Below are positions 44,687-54,083 of a DNA stretch of 64,000 bases, piece after piece (the first letter of the stretch is position 1; each line of letters starts with the position of its first letter). The notes beneath the pieces are model-generated. The model saw only the letters and a program-made list of their open reading frames with translations. It searched no databases and was not told where the DNA came from. Location of the stretch: NCBI RefSeq assembly GCF_030580995.1, contig NZ_JAUQSZ010000001.1, forward strand, positions 1 to 64,000. The letters are read 5' to 3'. This stretch comes from Sphingomonas immobilis. Its GTDB lineage: Bacteria; Pseudomonadota; Alphaproteobacteria; Sphingomonadales; Sphingomonadaceae. The translations under genes were made by a program, and so were the position numbers.

Positions 44687-46023
44687 AGGTGATCCGCGAA
44701 CCGCTGAGCCGCCGGACGATGCTGCGCGGGGCCGGGGCGCTGATGGCGTTGCCGTTCCTGGAGGCGATGACGCCGTCCGCGAAGGCCGCCGATCTCGCCG
44801 CGCGGCCGAAGCGGTTGCAGGTGTTCTACACGCCCAATGGCATGATGATGGACGGCTTCCGCCCGGCGACGCAGGGCGAGGGCTTCGCGCTGCCGTCTAG
44901 CCTGGAGCCGCTCGCATCGTTCAGGGACCAGATCAGCGTGTTCAGCGGGCTCGGCCATCCGCAGGCGGCAGCGTTTGGGGATTTCCCCGCTGGACACGGG
45001 CGATCTTGCCCGGCGTTTCTGACCGGCGTGCATGTGAAGCAGACCGAGGGCACCGATATCCGCTGCGGCATCTCGGTCGATCAGGTCTATGCCAATCACC
45101 TCGGCGATGCGACGCAGCTTAGTTCGCTGGAGCTCGGCATCGATCAGGCGAGCCTGCTCGGCAGTTGCGACATCAATTATAGTTGCGCCTATACCAACGG
45201 CATTTCGTGGCGCAGCGCGACGGTGCCGCTGCCGGTCGCGTCCAACCCCGGTGACGTGTTCGAGCGGCTGTTCGGCGACGGCGACGCGCTCGACGCCAAG
45301 AGCCGCCTCGCGCAGCTCCGCCGCCAGTCGAGCATCCTCGATTTCGTCGCCGACGACACGCAGCGGCTGTCGGGCCAGCTCGGCATGGAGGATCGGCGCA
45401 AGCTCGACGAGTATCTGGAGGCGACGCGCGATATCGAGAAGCGCATCCAGAAGGCGATGGCGACAGGCCCGTCCGCGCAGGCGACCGACATGCAGCGGCC
45501 CGCCGGCATCCCCGACGCTTTCGACGAGCATGTGAAGCTGATGATCGACCTGCAGGTGCTGGCGATGCAGGCCGACATCACCCGCGTCGGCAGCTTCATG
45601 ATCGGCCGCGAGATCTGCAACCGGACCTATCCCGAGATCGGCGTCGCGGATTCGCACCACATGCTGAGCCACCACGGCAATAACCCCGACAAGATGGCGA
45701 AGCTGGCGAAGATCAACCGCTATCATATGGAATTCTTCGCTTATTATCTGAAGAAGATGCGCGAGACGAAGGATGGCGAGGGATCACTGCTCGACCGCAC
45801 GCTCGTCATTCGGGGCTCGGCATTCGGCGATCCCAACGTCCACGATCACATGGATTTGCCGGTGATCGTCGCGGGCGGGCTGACCAAGGGCAACCGCAGC
45901 GTGGCGGTGGCGAAGGGGACGACGATGTCGAACCTGCTGCTGGCGTCGCTGAACGTGCTGGGCGTGCCCGATACGAAGTTCGGCGACAGCGACGCGCCGC
46001 TGAAGGAGCTGGTGCGTGCGTAA
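44683..46023 (+). CDS. DUF1552 protein with Tat-type signal
   Basis: A 446-residue protein exported by the Tat route, judged from SRRTMLRGAGALMALPFLEA. The body shows the DUF1552 pattern (RLQVFYTPNGMMMDGF, SVFSGLGHPQA, DADI-like metal-type residues in VADSHHMLSHHG). The family is related to sulfatase/alkaline-phosphatase-like secreted proteins but has no proven role known to me. Tat export suggests folding with a cofactor before export. It overlaps the DUF1592-type gene before it and the ankyrin gene after it, so the three are coupled. Confidence 0.85.
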   Translation: MKVIREPLSRRTMLRGAGALMALPFLEAMTPSAKAADLAARPKRLQVFYTPNGMMMDGFRPATQGEGFALPSSLEPLASFRDQISVFSGLGHPQAAAFGDFPAGHGRSCPAFLTGVHVKQTEGTDIRCGISVDQVYANHLGDATQLSSLELGIDQASLLGSCDINYSCAYTNGISWRSATVPLPVASNPGDVFERLFGDGDALDAKSRLAQLRRQSSILDFVADDTQRLSGQLGMEDRRKLDEYLEATRDIEKRIQKAMATGPSAQATDMQRPAGIPDAFDEHVKLMIDLQVLAMQADITRVGSFMIGREICNRTYPEIGVADSHHMLSHHGNNPDKMAKLAKINRYHMEFFAYYLKKMRETKDGEGSLLDRTLVIRGSAFGDPNVHDHMDLPVIVAGGLTKGNRSVAVAKGTTMSNLLLASLNVLGVPDTKFGDSDAPLKELVRA

Positions 46024-47368
46024 GCGGATCGCCGCCCTCGCCCTGCTGCTGTGCGCGAGCGGAGCGCAGGCGCGCGACCCGGATGCGCTGCCGCGCGCGA
46101 TCCGCGCCGGAGACGGGGAGGCGGTGCAGGCGGCGCTGGCGGGCCACGCCGATGCCAATGCAAAGCTCGCCTTCGGGGCGACGCCGCTCGGCTGGGCGGT
46201 GCAGGCACAGGATGCGGGGATCGTCGCGGCGTTGCTCGCGCACGGGGCGAAGCCCAACGTCGCCGATGCGGAAAGGGTGACGCCGCTCGCGCTGGCGTGC
46301 GAGCTCGGCAACGGCGCGATCGTCGCGCATCTGCTCGCCGCACATGCCGATGTCCGCAAGGCCGCGCCCGACGGGGTGACGCCGCTGGCGATCTGCGCGC
46401 GCTACGGCCCGGCCGATGCGGTGGCGCGGATGCTGGCGGGCGGGGCCGCCGCCGACAGCGTCGACAGCCGGGGCCAGACGCCGCTGATGTGGGCGGCGGC
46501 ATCGGGCCGGACCGAGGCGATCGCGCTGCTGGTGAAGGCGGGGGCTGACGTCAATCGCGTGTCGAAGGCGGGGTTCACGCCGCTGTTCTTCGCGATCAAG
46601 AGCAATGTGCCCGCGGCGACCGAGGCCTTGCTCTCCGCCGGGGCGAAGGCGGACTATCGCGGGCCAGAGAATACCAGCGCGGCGCAGCTCGCGGCGTACC
46701 AGAAGAATTATCCCGCCGCGCTGCTGCTGGTGTCGCGCGGCGCGGACCTGACCGAGCGCGACCGCGAGGGACGGCAATTGCTCCACGTCGCCGCCGAGGC
46801 CGGGGACACGGCGCTGGTTGCCGCGCTGCTGGCGAAGGGGGCGGATGCCAATGCCCTGACGGGCGCGTCGAAGATCACCTGGGTGACGGAGGCCAATTTC
46901 GGCCGCCCGCCCCCCGTCGTGCCACCGCTGTCGCCGTTGCTCGTCGCCGCCGAGAAGGGCCAGACGGCGGCGATGAAGCTGCTGCTGGCGGCGGGTGCGA
47001 ACCCGCATTTCGTCGCGGCCAATGGCGAGAATGTCGTGCTGGCGGCGGCGCAGGGGCATAGCCCGGAGGCGCTGGAGCTGGCGCTGACGCTCGCGCCCGA
47101 CGTGAATGTAGCGACCCCAGACGGGGTCACGGCGCTGCACATGCTGGTGGGCGGGGGGATGTATCCCGAACTGCCGGCGATGCTGCACGTCCTCGCCGCG
47201 CACGGCGCGCGCACCGATCTGAAGGAGAAGCACGGCTTTACCGCCGCCAAGCTCGCCGATGGTGGCCTGGGTGAGGTCAAGGCGATATTTCTCGAGACAT
47301 TCCCGCAAAAGGCTGGCGTTTCGCTCGCCGGCGCACAAGGGAAACCGGTACGGATAGCAACGAGGTGA
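46016..47368 (+). CDS. Secreted ankyrin-repeat protein
   Basis: A 450-residue protein with a signal peptide (MRKRIAALALLLCASGAQA) followed by about ten ankyrin repeats with the usual G-x-TPLxxA and A-x-x-LLxxGA-D pattern (for example GQTPLMWAAASGRTEAIALL). It is a periplasmic protein-binding scaffold. It starts at GTG 46016 inside the end of the DUF1552 gene and overlaps the cytochrome region, so it belongs to the same redox operon and may bind the DUF1592/DUF1552 pair. Confidence 0.87.
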   Translation: MRKRIAALALLLCASGAQARDPDALPRAIRAGDGEAVQAALAGHADANAKLAFGATPLGWAVQAQDAGIVAALLAHGAKPNVADAERVTPLALACELGNGAIVAHLLAAHADVRKAAPDGVTPLAICARYGPADAVARMLAGGAAADSVDSRGQTPLMWAAASGRTEAIALLVKAGADVNRVSKAGFTPLFFAIKSNVPAATEALLSAGAKADYRGPENTSAAQLAAYQKNYPAALLLVSRGADLTERDREGRQLLHVAAEAGDTALVAALLAKGADANALTGASKITWVTEANFGRPPPVVPPLSPLLVAAEKGQTAAMKLLLAAGANPHFVAANGENVVLAAAQGHSPEALELALTLAPDVNVATPDGVTALHMLVGGGMYPELPAMLHVLAAHGARTDLKEKHGFTAAKLADGGLGEVKAIFLETFPQKAGVSLAGAQGKPVRIATR

Positions 47369-47373
47369 GCAGC

Positions 47374-47847
47374 ATGATTCCGACACGAGCCTTCCGGCCC
47401 ATCCATATCGCCGTGCTCCTGTCGGTGGGGTGCGCCATCGCCGCGCCCGCAGCCGCGCCGTCGCCCGCCGCGATCGTCGCGGCGCGGCAGGCGGGCTTCA
47501 AGAAGATCGGTGGCGCGATGAAGGTGCTGAAGGATCAGCTCGCCAGCGGTGCGCCGGTGAAGGCGACGATGGTCGCGGCTGCGCAGACCGTCGCCGCCGG
47601 GGCGAAGGAGCAGGCGAAGCTGTTCCCGGCCGGCAGCGGCGCATCGTCGGGCGTCAAGAACGATGCCCTGCCCTCGGTGTGGAGCGACCGCGCGGCGTTC
47701 GACGCGGCGATGCAGAAGTTCATCGTCGAATCGGGCAAGCTGGTGACGGTGGCGAACGGCGGTGACGCCGCGGCCATCGGCGCCCAGTTCAAGGCGACCG
47801 GCGGCACCTGCGGCGCGTGCCATCGCCAGTTCCGCGCCGAGCAGTAA
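47374..47847 (+). CDS. Cytochrome c' (class II cytochrome c)
   Basis: A 157-residue periplasmic heme protein. It has a signal peptide, a four-helix-bundle pattern (AAIVAARQAGFKKIGGAMKV, AAFDAAMQKFIVESGKL) and the heme site CGACH very close to the C-terminus, typical of class II cytochromes. ATG 47374 has a GGTGA ribosome site six bases upstream; a GTG at 47365 overlapping the ankyrin gene is the alternative. The stop codon overlaps the cytochrome b gene (TAATG), which suggests electron transfer between the two. Confidence 0.88.
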   Translation: MIPTRAFRPIHIAVLLSVGCAIAAPAAAPSPAAIVAARQAGFKKIGGAMKVLKDQLASGAPVKATMVAAAQTVAAGAKEQAKLFPAGSGASSGVKNDALPSVWSDRAAFDAAMQKFIVESGKLVTVANGGDAAAIGAQFKATGGTCGACHRQFRAEQ

Positions 47848-48521
47848 TGGCGAGCCTACCGCCGCCCGCACGGCGCGTCGCATGGCTGTGGGATCTGCCC
47901 GTGCGGCTGTTCCACTGGCTGCTGGTCGGGCTACTCGGCTTTTCGTGGTGGAGCGGCGAGCAGCATGAGATGGATTGGCACCGGCTGTCGGGCTATGCGA
48001 TCGTCGGCCTGCTGATCTTCCGCGTCTACTGGGGCTTCGCGGGCGGGCGGACGGCGCGCTTCGCGCAGTTCGTGAAGGGGCCGCGCGCCGCCTTGGACTA
48101 TGTACGCGGACGCTACACGGCGGCACCGGGGCACAATCCGGTCGGCGGGTGGAGCGTGCTGGCGCTGCTGGCGACGCTGACGGTGATGGTCGGCACCGGG
48201 CTGTTCGCGGTCGACGTCGACGGGCTCGAATCGGGGCCGCTGTCGGACTACGTGAGCTTCGATGCCGGGCGGACGGCGGCGGAGGTGCATCACCTCGCGT
48301 TCAATGCGCTGCTGGCGCTGGTCGCGCTGCATGTGGTTGCGATCCTCGTCTATCTGGTGCGGCGGAAGAACCTGATCGGGCCGATGATCCACGGGCGTCG
48401 CACGCTGGCGGGTGAGGAACAGGCTGCACCGCTCGGGGCGTCGTGGTGGAAGGCGGGCGTGGGCGTGGTGATCGCGGCCGCCATCGCCTGGGCGATTTCG
48501 AAGGGGTTCCGGTTCCGGTGA
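47847..48521 (+). CDS. Cytochrome b561-type membrane protein
   Basis: A 224-residue inner-membrane cytochrome b with four main helices. Heme-ligand histidines are seen in VRLFHWLLVGLLGFSWW, HRLSGYAIVGLLIFRVYWGF and VHHLAFNALLALVALHVVAIL. It would pass electrons from quinol to the periplasmic cytochrome c' encoded just before it. It overlaps both neighbours by one to four bases. Confidence 0.88.
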   Translation: MASLPPPARRVAWLWDLPVRLFHWLLVGLLGFSWWSGEQHEMDWHRLSGYAIVGLLIFRVYWGFAGGRTARFAQFVKGPRAALDYVRGRYTAAPGHNPVGGWSVLALLATLTVMVGTGLFAVDVDGLESGPLSDYVSFDAGRTAAEVHHLAFNALLALVALHVVAILVYLVRRKNLIGPMIHGRRTLAGEEQAAPLGASWWKAGVGVVIAAAIAWAISKGFRFR

Positions 48522-49354
48522 CGCACGCTTTTAAGCTGGTCGACGTGTTCGGCACGGATCCCTTCACCGGCAATCCGCTGGCGGTGATCGCCGATGGCGA
48601 GGCTCTGTCGACCGAGGAGATGCAGCGCATCACGCGCTGGCTCAATCTTTCCGAGACGACCTTCCTGCTGCCGCCGACGGACCCGCAGGCGGATTACCGC
48701 GTGCGCATCTTCACGCTGGCGCATGAGCTGCCGTTCGCGGGGCATCCGACGCTCGGCACCTGCCACGCCTGGCTGGAGGCGGGCGGCGTGCCGAAACAGG
48801 CGGGCATTGTGATGCAGGAATGCGGCGCGGGGCTGGTCGCGGTGCGGCAGGGCGCGGACGGGCTCGCCTTCGCGGCCCCGAAGCTGATCCGCAGCGGTCC
48901 GCCAAGCGAGGACGAGATCGTAGAGGTCGCCGAGGTGCTGCGCATCGACCGTGCCGAAATCGTCGCGGCGGAATGGGTCGATAACGGGCCGGGCTGGATC
49001 GGCGTCATGCTGGCGTCGGCGGAGGCGGTGCTGGCGGTCGAGCCGGCGCGGCATCACACACGGCAGATCGATATCGGCATCGTCGGGCCCCATTCGCCGG
49101 GCGGCGAGACGGCGTTCGAAATCCGCGCGATCTTCTCCGTGCCCGGCGGCGGGCTGATCGAGGATCCGGTGACGGGCAGCCTCAACGCCTCGGTCGGGCA
49201 ATGGCTGTTCGCGAGCGGGCGGGCGCAGGGCAGCTACATCGCTGCGCAGGGCACGCGGCTCGGCCGTACCGGGCGCGTGCGGGTGTCGCAGGCGCCGGAC
49301 GGGCAGGTCTGGGTCGGCGGGCGCACCCTCACGCTGTTCGCCGGATCGTCCTGA
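48518..49354 (+). CDS. PhzF-family isomerase-like protein
   Basis: A 278-residue cytoplasmic protein of the PhzF/diaminopimelate-epimerase fold. It has the family start VDVFGTDPFTGNPLAVI, the catalytic-Glu region LNLSETTFLLPP, the ELPFAGHPTLGTCHAWL motif and EDPVTGSLNASVGQWL near the end. Most non-phenazine PhzF proteins have unknown substrates, and no phenazine genes are present. It starts with GTG overlapping the cytochrome b stop codon. Confidence 0.88.
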   Translation: MTHAFKLVDVFGTDPFTGNPLAVIADGEALSTEEMQRITRWLNLSETTFLLPPTDPQADYRVRIFTLAHELPFAGHPTLGTCHAWLEAGGVPKQAGIVMQECGAGLVAVRQGADGLAFAAPKLIRSGPPSEDEIVEVAEVLRIDRAEIVAAEWVDNGPGWIGVMLASAEAVLAVEPARHHTRQIDIGIVGPHSPGGETAFEIRAIFSVPGGGLIEDPVTGSLNASVGQWLFASGRAQGSYIAAQGTRLGRTGRVRVSQAPDGQVWVGGRTLTLFAGSS

Positions 49355-49420
49355 AAGGACACGCAGACCGGTCTTGGCGCGACCGGGCCGTCATGGCATC
49401 GTCCGCGCCGGGGACGGGGG

Positions 49421-49924
49421 GTGCGGATGCAGGCCGATCGCGATGCGATGCTCAGCGAGCTGTACGACGAGATGCGCGCCGCCGCCGCGCGCATGCTGCG
49501 CCGGGATGCGCCCGCGCTGACGTTGCAGCCGACCGAACTCGCCAACGAGGCGGCGCTGCGCATCGTCCGGCTCGACCGCATGACCTGGAACGACCGGCAG
49601 CATTTCTTCGCCACCTGCGCGACGATCATGCGGCAGGCGATGCTCGACGCGGTGCGCAGCCGCAGGCGCGCGAAGCGGCAGGCGCCCGAGGTGTTCCTGA
49701 CCGGCGAGGACGGCGGCGATATCGAGATCGAGGCGCTCGACGCGGCGCTGACCAAGCTGGAGGGGGTTTCGCCCGATCTCGCGCGGATCGTGGAGCTGCG
49801 CTTCTTCGTCGGGCTGAGCGTGGACGATATCGCGATTGCGCTGGAATCGTCCGAATCGACGATCAAGCGCCGCTGGCGCACCGCGCGGCTGTGGCTCGCG
49901 AGCGAGCTGGCGGAGCCGGCCTAG
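49421..49924 (+). CDS. ECF-type RNA polymerase sigma factor
   Basis: A 167-residue sigma-70-like factor with region 2 (ELANEAALRIVRLDRMTWND and FFATCATIMRQAMLDAVRSR) and region 4 (VELRFFVGLSVDDIAIALE followed by STIKRRWRTARLWL). It resembles the ECF group often found beside Ser/Thr kinases (TIGR02999-like). There is no anti-sigma gene; instead the gene converges with a large kinase gene, overlapping by four bases. Control by phosphorylation is a reasonable inference. The start is GTG 49421 with an ATG two codons later. Confidence 0.88.
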   Translation: MRMQADRDAMLSELYDEMRAAAARMLRRDAPALTLQPTELANEAALRIVRLDRMTWNDRQHFFATCATIMRQAMLDAVRSRRRAKRQAPEVFLTGEDGGDIEIEALDAALTKLEGVSPDLARIVELRFFVGLSVDDIAIALESSESTIKRRWRTARLWLASELAEPA

Positions 49925-52311
49925 CGCGGGCCGCAATTGACGACGATGGCCGCTTCCATCGGCGCGAGCTCCGTCCGGGCGTCGCGCGCGTTGAGCTCCC
50001 CGCTCGCACGCAGGCCGAGCCACAGGTCGCGGCCACGGCGGGCGGTCGCGCAGGCCTCCTGCCGCGCGCCACCCTTGGCGAGGACGGCGGCATGGTTGGC
50101 GAGCGCGACCGCGACGTCGCGCTGGCGGTTCGGGTCACCGGGGACGCGCGCGAGCCGTGCCTCACGCACCAGGATGCCTGCGCGCGACGCCGCCATCGCT
50201 TCGGGCGTGCGGCCGAGCGCGTCGAGCAACAGCGAACGTTGGCCCTGCAGCACGGCGACGCGGATCTCGATGCCGGCGTCGGGACCGAAGGCCAGCACCT
50301 TCTGCAGATCGGAGAGTGCGGCATCGGCGATGGCGAGCGCCTCGGCATCGCGGCCGCCGATCTCGCCGAGCGTGCTGGAGATGTCGAACGCCGTTTCGCC
50401 CAGCTTCTCGGTCCAGCGTGCCGAGGGCGCGCGCGCGAGTTCGGCGCGGACGATGGCGTCGGCCTCGCGGTACGGGGCGAGCGCGCCGGGCTTGTCGCCG
50501 AGATAATAGGTGGCGTCGCCGATCTTGGCGAGGATGCCGATCTCGACCAGCCGGTCGCGCCGCCGCCATTCCGGTGCGGGCGGGAGGGCGCGCAGTCGCT
50601 TGAGCGCGGCCCGTAGCAGCGGGAGCGCGACGCCGGGCCTGTCGTTCGCCACCAGATCGAAGCCGCGATCGCGATCGACCATGATGCGCCCGAGACGCGC
50701 GCCGCGTGCCGTTGGATCGATCGCCAGCGCGCGGTCGAACAGCGCGGCGGCGCGGTCGCTGATCGCCGGGCCGCCCGCCCCTGCGAGAACCCAGCGCGTC
50801 TCCGCCACCCAGCCGCGTTCCTCGATGACGCCGGCATCGTTCGGCCGCTCGCGCGCGAGGCCGTCGAGGATCGCCTGCGCCGCGTCGAGCGCTTTCGCCG
50901 CCTCGACCGGGCGGCCGAGGCTGGCCGTGCCCGACAGGCCGAGGATGCTCGCCAGCCGGCGATAGCCGCGCGCGGTATCGAGGCGGAGGTCGACCGGCGC
51001 ACCGCTGGCGGCGCGCAGCCGGTCGAGATAGCGGCTCGCGACCTCCGCCAGCCGCGCGCGCGCCATCACCGATCCGGGCGCGTCGTCGAGCCGGTCGCTC
51101 AGTTCGAACAGCATGAAACGGGCGAGCCCGCGCAGCTCGACGAAGCGCCGGTCGGCCTCGATCCGCGCGCGTTCGGCGCGGACATAGCTGACCGTGCTGA
51201 ACACGGTCGCGCCGATCAGCACCAGCGCGGCGACGCCGGTCAACGCGAGGCCGCGGCGATGGCGCTGGACGAAGCGCGAGATGAGGTAGGTGCGCGCCGG
51301 ATGCGCGCGCGCGGCGACCGGGCGATGTTCGCGCATCCGCACGAGATCGGCGATCAGCGCGGCGACGTCGGGGTAGCGCGCGGCCGGATCCTCCGCGAGT
51401 GCCTTGGCGGCGATGGCGGCGAGGTCGCCGTCGAGCTGGCCCGCGGGCAGCCGCGTTCCGGCCACGAAGGGCAGGTTCCCCTCGGGCGTCGCCTTGCCGA
51501 GCATCGCCAGCAGCAGCACCCCGAGGCTGAACACGTCGCTGGCGATCGTCGGCGCGACGCCAACGCCGCGTTCGGGCGCGGCATAGCCCTTGGTCAACGG
51601 ATAGGGGTCGCCGGTTTCCTCGACGTCGAGATCGACGATCAGCCGGGCGATCCCGAAATCGAGCAGGTGGACGGCGCCGTCCTTGCTCATCAGCACGTTG
51701 CTGGGCTTGATGTCGGCGTGGATGACGAGGCTGCGGTGCGCGAAGGCGACGGCCTCGCACACCGCCTCGAACGCGGCGAGCCGTTCGGGCAGCGCCGCCC
51801 CGCGCCGGTCGAGCGCGTGCGTTACCGCCTCGCCATCGACATAGTCCATCGCCAGCCACGGCCTGCCGTCGGCATCGCCGCCGTCGAGGATGCGGACGAT
51901 ATCGGGGTGGCGCAGCCGCGCGAGGATGCGGCGTTCCTCGGCAAAACGCGCCTTGGCACGGTCGCTGGCGAGGTCGCCGCGGATCAGCTTGATCGCGACG
52001 ACCTGATTGAACACGCCGTCGTCGCGCTCCGCCATCACCACCGCGCCCATGCCGCCGCGCGCGATCTCGCGGGTGACGCGCCAGGGGCCGATACGCGGCG
52101 GGATGAGATCGACCACGCCGAGCGGCCGGGCGAAGCTCTCGGTCGGCAACAGCTTGAAATCGGCGGTGTCGAGCGCGAGCAACTGTTCGACGCGGGCCTG
52201 CAGCGCGGCGTCGCCGCCGCAGCGTTCGGCGACGAAGGCGGCGCGCGCGGCCGAATCCTCGATATCGAGCGCGGCTTCGACGATCGCCAGTGCTTCGCCT
52301 TCGAACGACAT
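49921..52311 (-). CDS. Membrane Ser/Thr protein kinase with TPR-like C-terminus
   Basis: A 796-residue receptor-type kinase. Kinase features: EIARGGMGAVVMAE and VVAIKLIRG (ATP lysine), the catalytic loop VIHADIKPSNVLM (HAD instead of the usual HRD, a non-RD form), DFGIAR and the PE motif in YAAPERG. A single membrane helix (LALTGVAALVLIGATVF, about residue 370) separates it from a helical TPR-like part. ATG 52311 has a GAGGGAGGGA ribosome site. It converges with the ECF sigma gene, its likely partner. Confidence 0.88.
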   Translation of the reverse strand: MSFEGEALAIVEAALDIEDSAARAAFVAERCGGDAALQARVEQLLALDTADFKLLPTESFARPLGVVDLIPPRIGPWRVTREIARGGMGAVVMAERDDGVFNQVVAIKLIRGDLASDRAKARFAEERRILARLRHPDIVRILDGGDADGRPWLAMDYVDGEAVTHALDRRGAALPERLAAFEAVCEAVAFAHRSLVIHADIKPSNVLMSKDGAVHLLDFGIARLIVDLDVEETGDPYPLTKGYAAPERGVGVAPTIASDVFSLGVLLLAMLGKATPEGNLPFVAGTRLPAGQLDGDLAAIAAKALAEDPAARYPDVAALIADLVRMREHRPVAARAHPARTYLISRFVQRHRRGLALTGVAALVLIGATVFSTVSYVRAERARIEADRRFVELRGLARFMLFELSDRLDDAPGSVMARARLAEVASRYLDRLRAASGAPVDLRLDTARGYRRLASILGLSGTASLGRPVEAAKALDAAQAILDGLARERPNDAGVIEERGWVAETRWVLAGAGGPAISDRAAALFDRALAIDPTARGARLGRIMVDRDRGFDLVANDRPGVALPLLRAALKRLRALPPAPEWRRRDRLVEIGILAKIGDATYYLGDKPGALAPYREADAIVRAELARAPSARWTEKLGETAFDISSTLGEIGGRDAEALAIADAALSDLQKVLAFGPDAGIEIRVAVLQGQRSLLLDALGRTPEAMAASRAGILVREARLARVPGDPNRQRDVAVALANHAAVLAKGGARQEACATARRGRDLWLGLRASGELNARDARTELAPMEAAIVVNCGPR

Positions 52312-52444
52312 ATGCGCGCGGTCCCTCCCTCGGGCGATGCTATCCGCCAAAAGACCAAGGCGCCATCCGTCGCCGAAACGGGTCACGGGTGGCGGGAAAA
52401 CTGGGGCTTGTGCGGCTTTTCGCATCATGCTTCTCCGGTGCGCG

Positions 52445-54076
52445 ATGCGCGAGCGGCTCGATCAAGACAGGATGCGCGGGCGCTTCTTGGCGATGCTTGT
52501 CTGGCTGGCGGCGATGGCGCTGTTCTTCCGCAAACATATCCTGAGCGGATTCGACCAGGGCTTCAGCGACCGCGCCGACGGCATCATCGAGGTCGCGATC
52601 CTCGAACATTGGCGGAACGTCTGGTCGGGTGCCGCGGCGTGGAACGTGACCGGCTATTTCCATCCGTATCCGGGGACGCTCGGCTATAACGACGGCTATT
52701 TCCTCTATGGGCTGAGCTATACTTTCTGGCGGCTGTTTGCCGATCCGTTGCTCGCCGACACGCTCAACCTCGCGACCTTCAAGTCGATCGGTTTCTTCGC
52801 GGCCTACATGCTGGTCGCGCGCACGCTGCGCTGGGGGCGCGGTGCGGCGCTGTTCGTCGCGTTCGTGTTCACCGACGCCAACGGGCTGATGATCCAGGCC
52901 GGCCATGCACAGTTGCAGAGCGTCGCGCTGCTGCCGGTGGCGATGCTGCTGGCGGTGGCGGTTGTGCGCGCGGGGAGCGTGCGGGCGGCCTGCGTGGCAT
53001 CGGCGGCGCTCGGGCTGCTGATGGCGGCGTGGCTGTTCACCGCTTTCTACATGGCGTGGTTCACGATCTTCTTCGGCTGCGTGATGGCGGGTTGCTGGCT
53101 GGTGACGAGCGGGAACTGGCGGCCGCGCAGGGCGATGCGGCTGTTCGCGCGGCACCACCGCACCGTCGAGGCGGGTGCGCTGCCGTTCCTGATCGCGCTG
53201 GTGCCGTTCTTCGCCGTCTATCTGCCGAAGATGCGCGAGACCGGCGGGCAGGCGCTGAACGAGATCTATTACTACCTGCTGTTCCCGATCGACGCGATCA
53301 ACGTGGGCGCATCGAATTACGTCTGGGGCTGGCTGATCCGGTCCTTCCCGAGCGTGTTGCTGACCGGCGAGCATGTCACCGGCTTCCCCCTGCTGATGTT
53401 TGCGCTGGGGGTGACGGCATTGTGGCGATGCGTCGCACGCGGGAGCCCGCCGCTGCGCGCCTTCGCGCTCGCCGTCATCCTGTGCTGGCTGCTGACGCTG
53501 CGGGTGGGGGAATATTCGGGCTGGGCGCTCGTCTATCATCTCGTTCCGGGCGCGAAGGGACTGCGCGTCGTCGCGCGCTTCCAGTTGTTCCTGATCCTGC
53601 CGCTGCTGCTGGTCGTCGTCGCGGCACATCACGCGCGCGCGGCGCACTGGGCGCGGACGCGGCCGTTGCTGCTGGCGGGCGTCGTGCTGTTCCTGGTCGC
53701 CGAGCAGATCGGCAGCGACGTGCCGGTGGCGCTCAGCCGCAGCAGGGACGGTGCCGCGCTCGCCGCCGTGCCCGCGCCGCCCAGGGAGTGTCAGAGCTTC
53801 TACGTCGTCACCGCGCGGCGGCACGAGCCGGTCTATGTCGATGCCGCGCGCCACGGCATGTACCCGCACAATGTCGATGCGATGCTGCTCGCGCAATTCT
53901 GGCGGGTGCCGACGCTCAATGGCTATTCGACCTTCACGCCGCGCGACTGGGTGTTCGCGAACCCGCGCGCGGGGGATTACGACGCGCGCGTCGCGGCCTA
54001 TGCGGTGCGGCACGGGCTCAGCCACGTCTGCCGGCTCGACATGGAGCAGCCGCAGCCGTGGACCCGCGTTTTGTGA
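52445..54076 (+). CDS. Polytopic membrane protein, glycosyltransferase-like (DUF6311/YfhO-type)
   Basis: A protein of about 543 residues with some ten membrane helices (for example AMLVWLAAMALFF, LPFLIALVPFFAVYL, LFLILPLLLVVVAA). A conserved segment GYFHPYPGTLGYNDGYFLYG near residue 70 and a C-terminal extracytoplasmic part recall membrane GT-C-like proteins such as DUF6311 or YfhO families. The donor would be a lipid-linked sugar if it is a GT-C enzyme. ATG 52445 is chosen; in-frame ATGs at 52427 and about 52470 are alternatives without clear ribosome sites. Confidence 0.65.
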   Translation: MRERLDQDRMRGRFLAMLVWLAAMALFFRKHILSGFDQGFSDRADGIIEVAILEHWRNVWSGAAAWNVTGYFHPYPGTLGYNDGYFLYGLSYTFWRLFADPLLADTLNLATFKSIGFFAAYMLVARTLRWGRGAALFVAFVFTDANGLMIQAGHAQLQSVALLPVAMLLAVAVVRAGSVRAACVASAALGLLMAAWLFTAFYMAWFTIFFGCVMAGCWLVTSGNWRPRRAMRLFARHHRTVEAGALPFLIALVPFFAVYLPKMRETGGQALNEIYYYLLFPIDAINVGASNYVWGWLIRSFPSVLLTGEHVTGFPLLMFALGVTALWRCVARGSPPLRAFALAVILCWLLTLRVGEYSGWALVYHLVPGAKGLRVVARFQLFLILPLLLVVVAAHHARAAHWARTRPLLLAGVVLFLVAEQIGSDVPVALSRSRDGAALAAVPAPPRECQSFYVVTARRHEPVYVDAARHGMYPHNVDAMLLAQFWRVPTLNGYSTFTPRDWVFANPRAGDYDARVAAYAVRHGLSHVCRLDMEQPQPWTRVL

Positions 54077-54083
54077 GAAAGCG

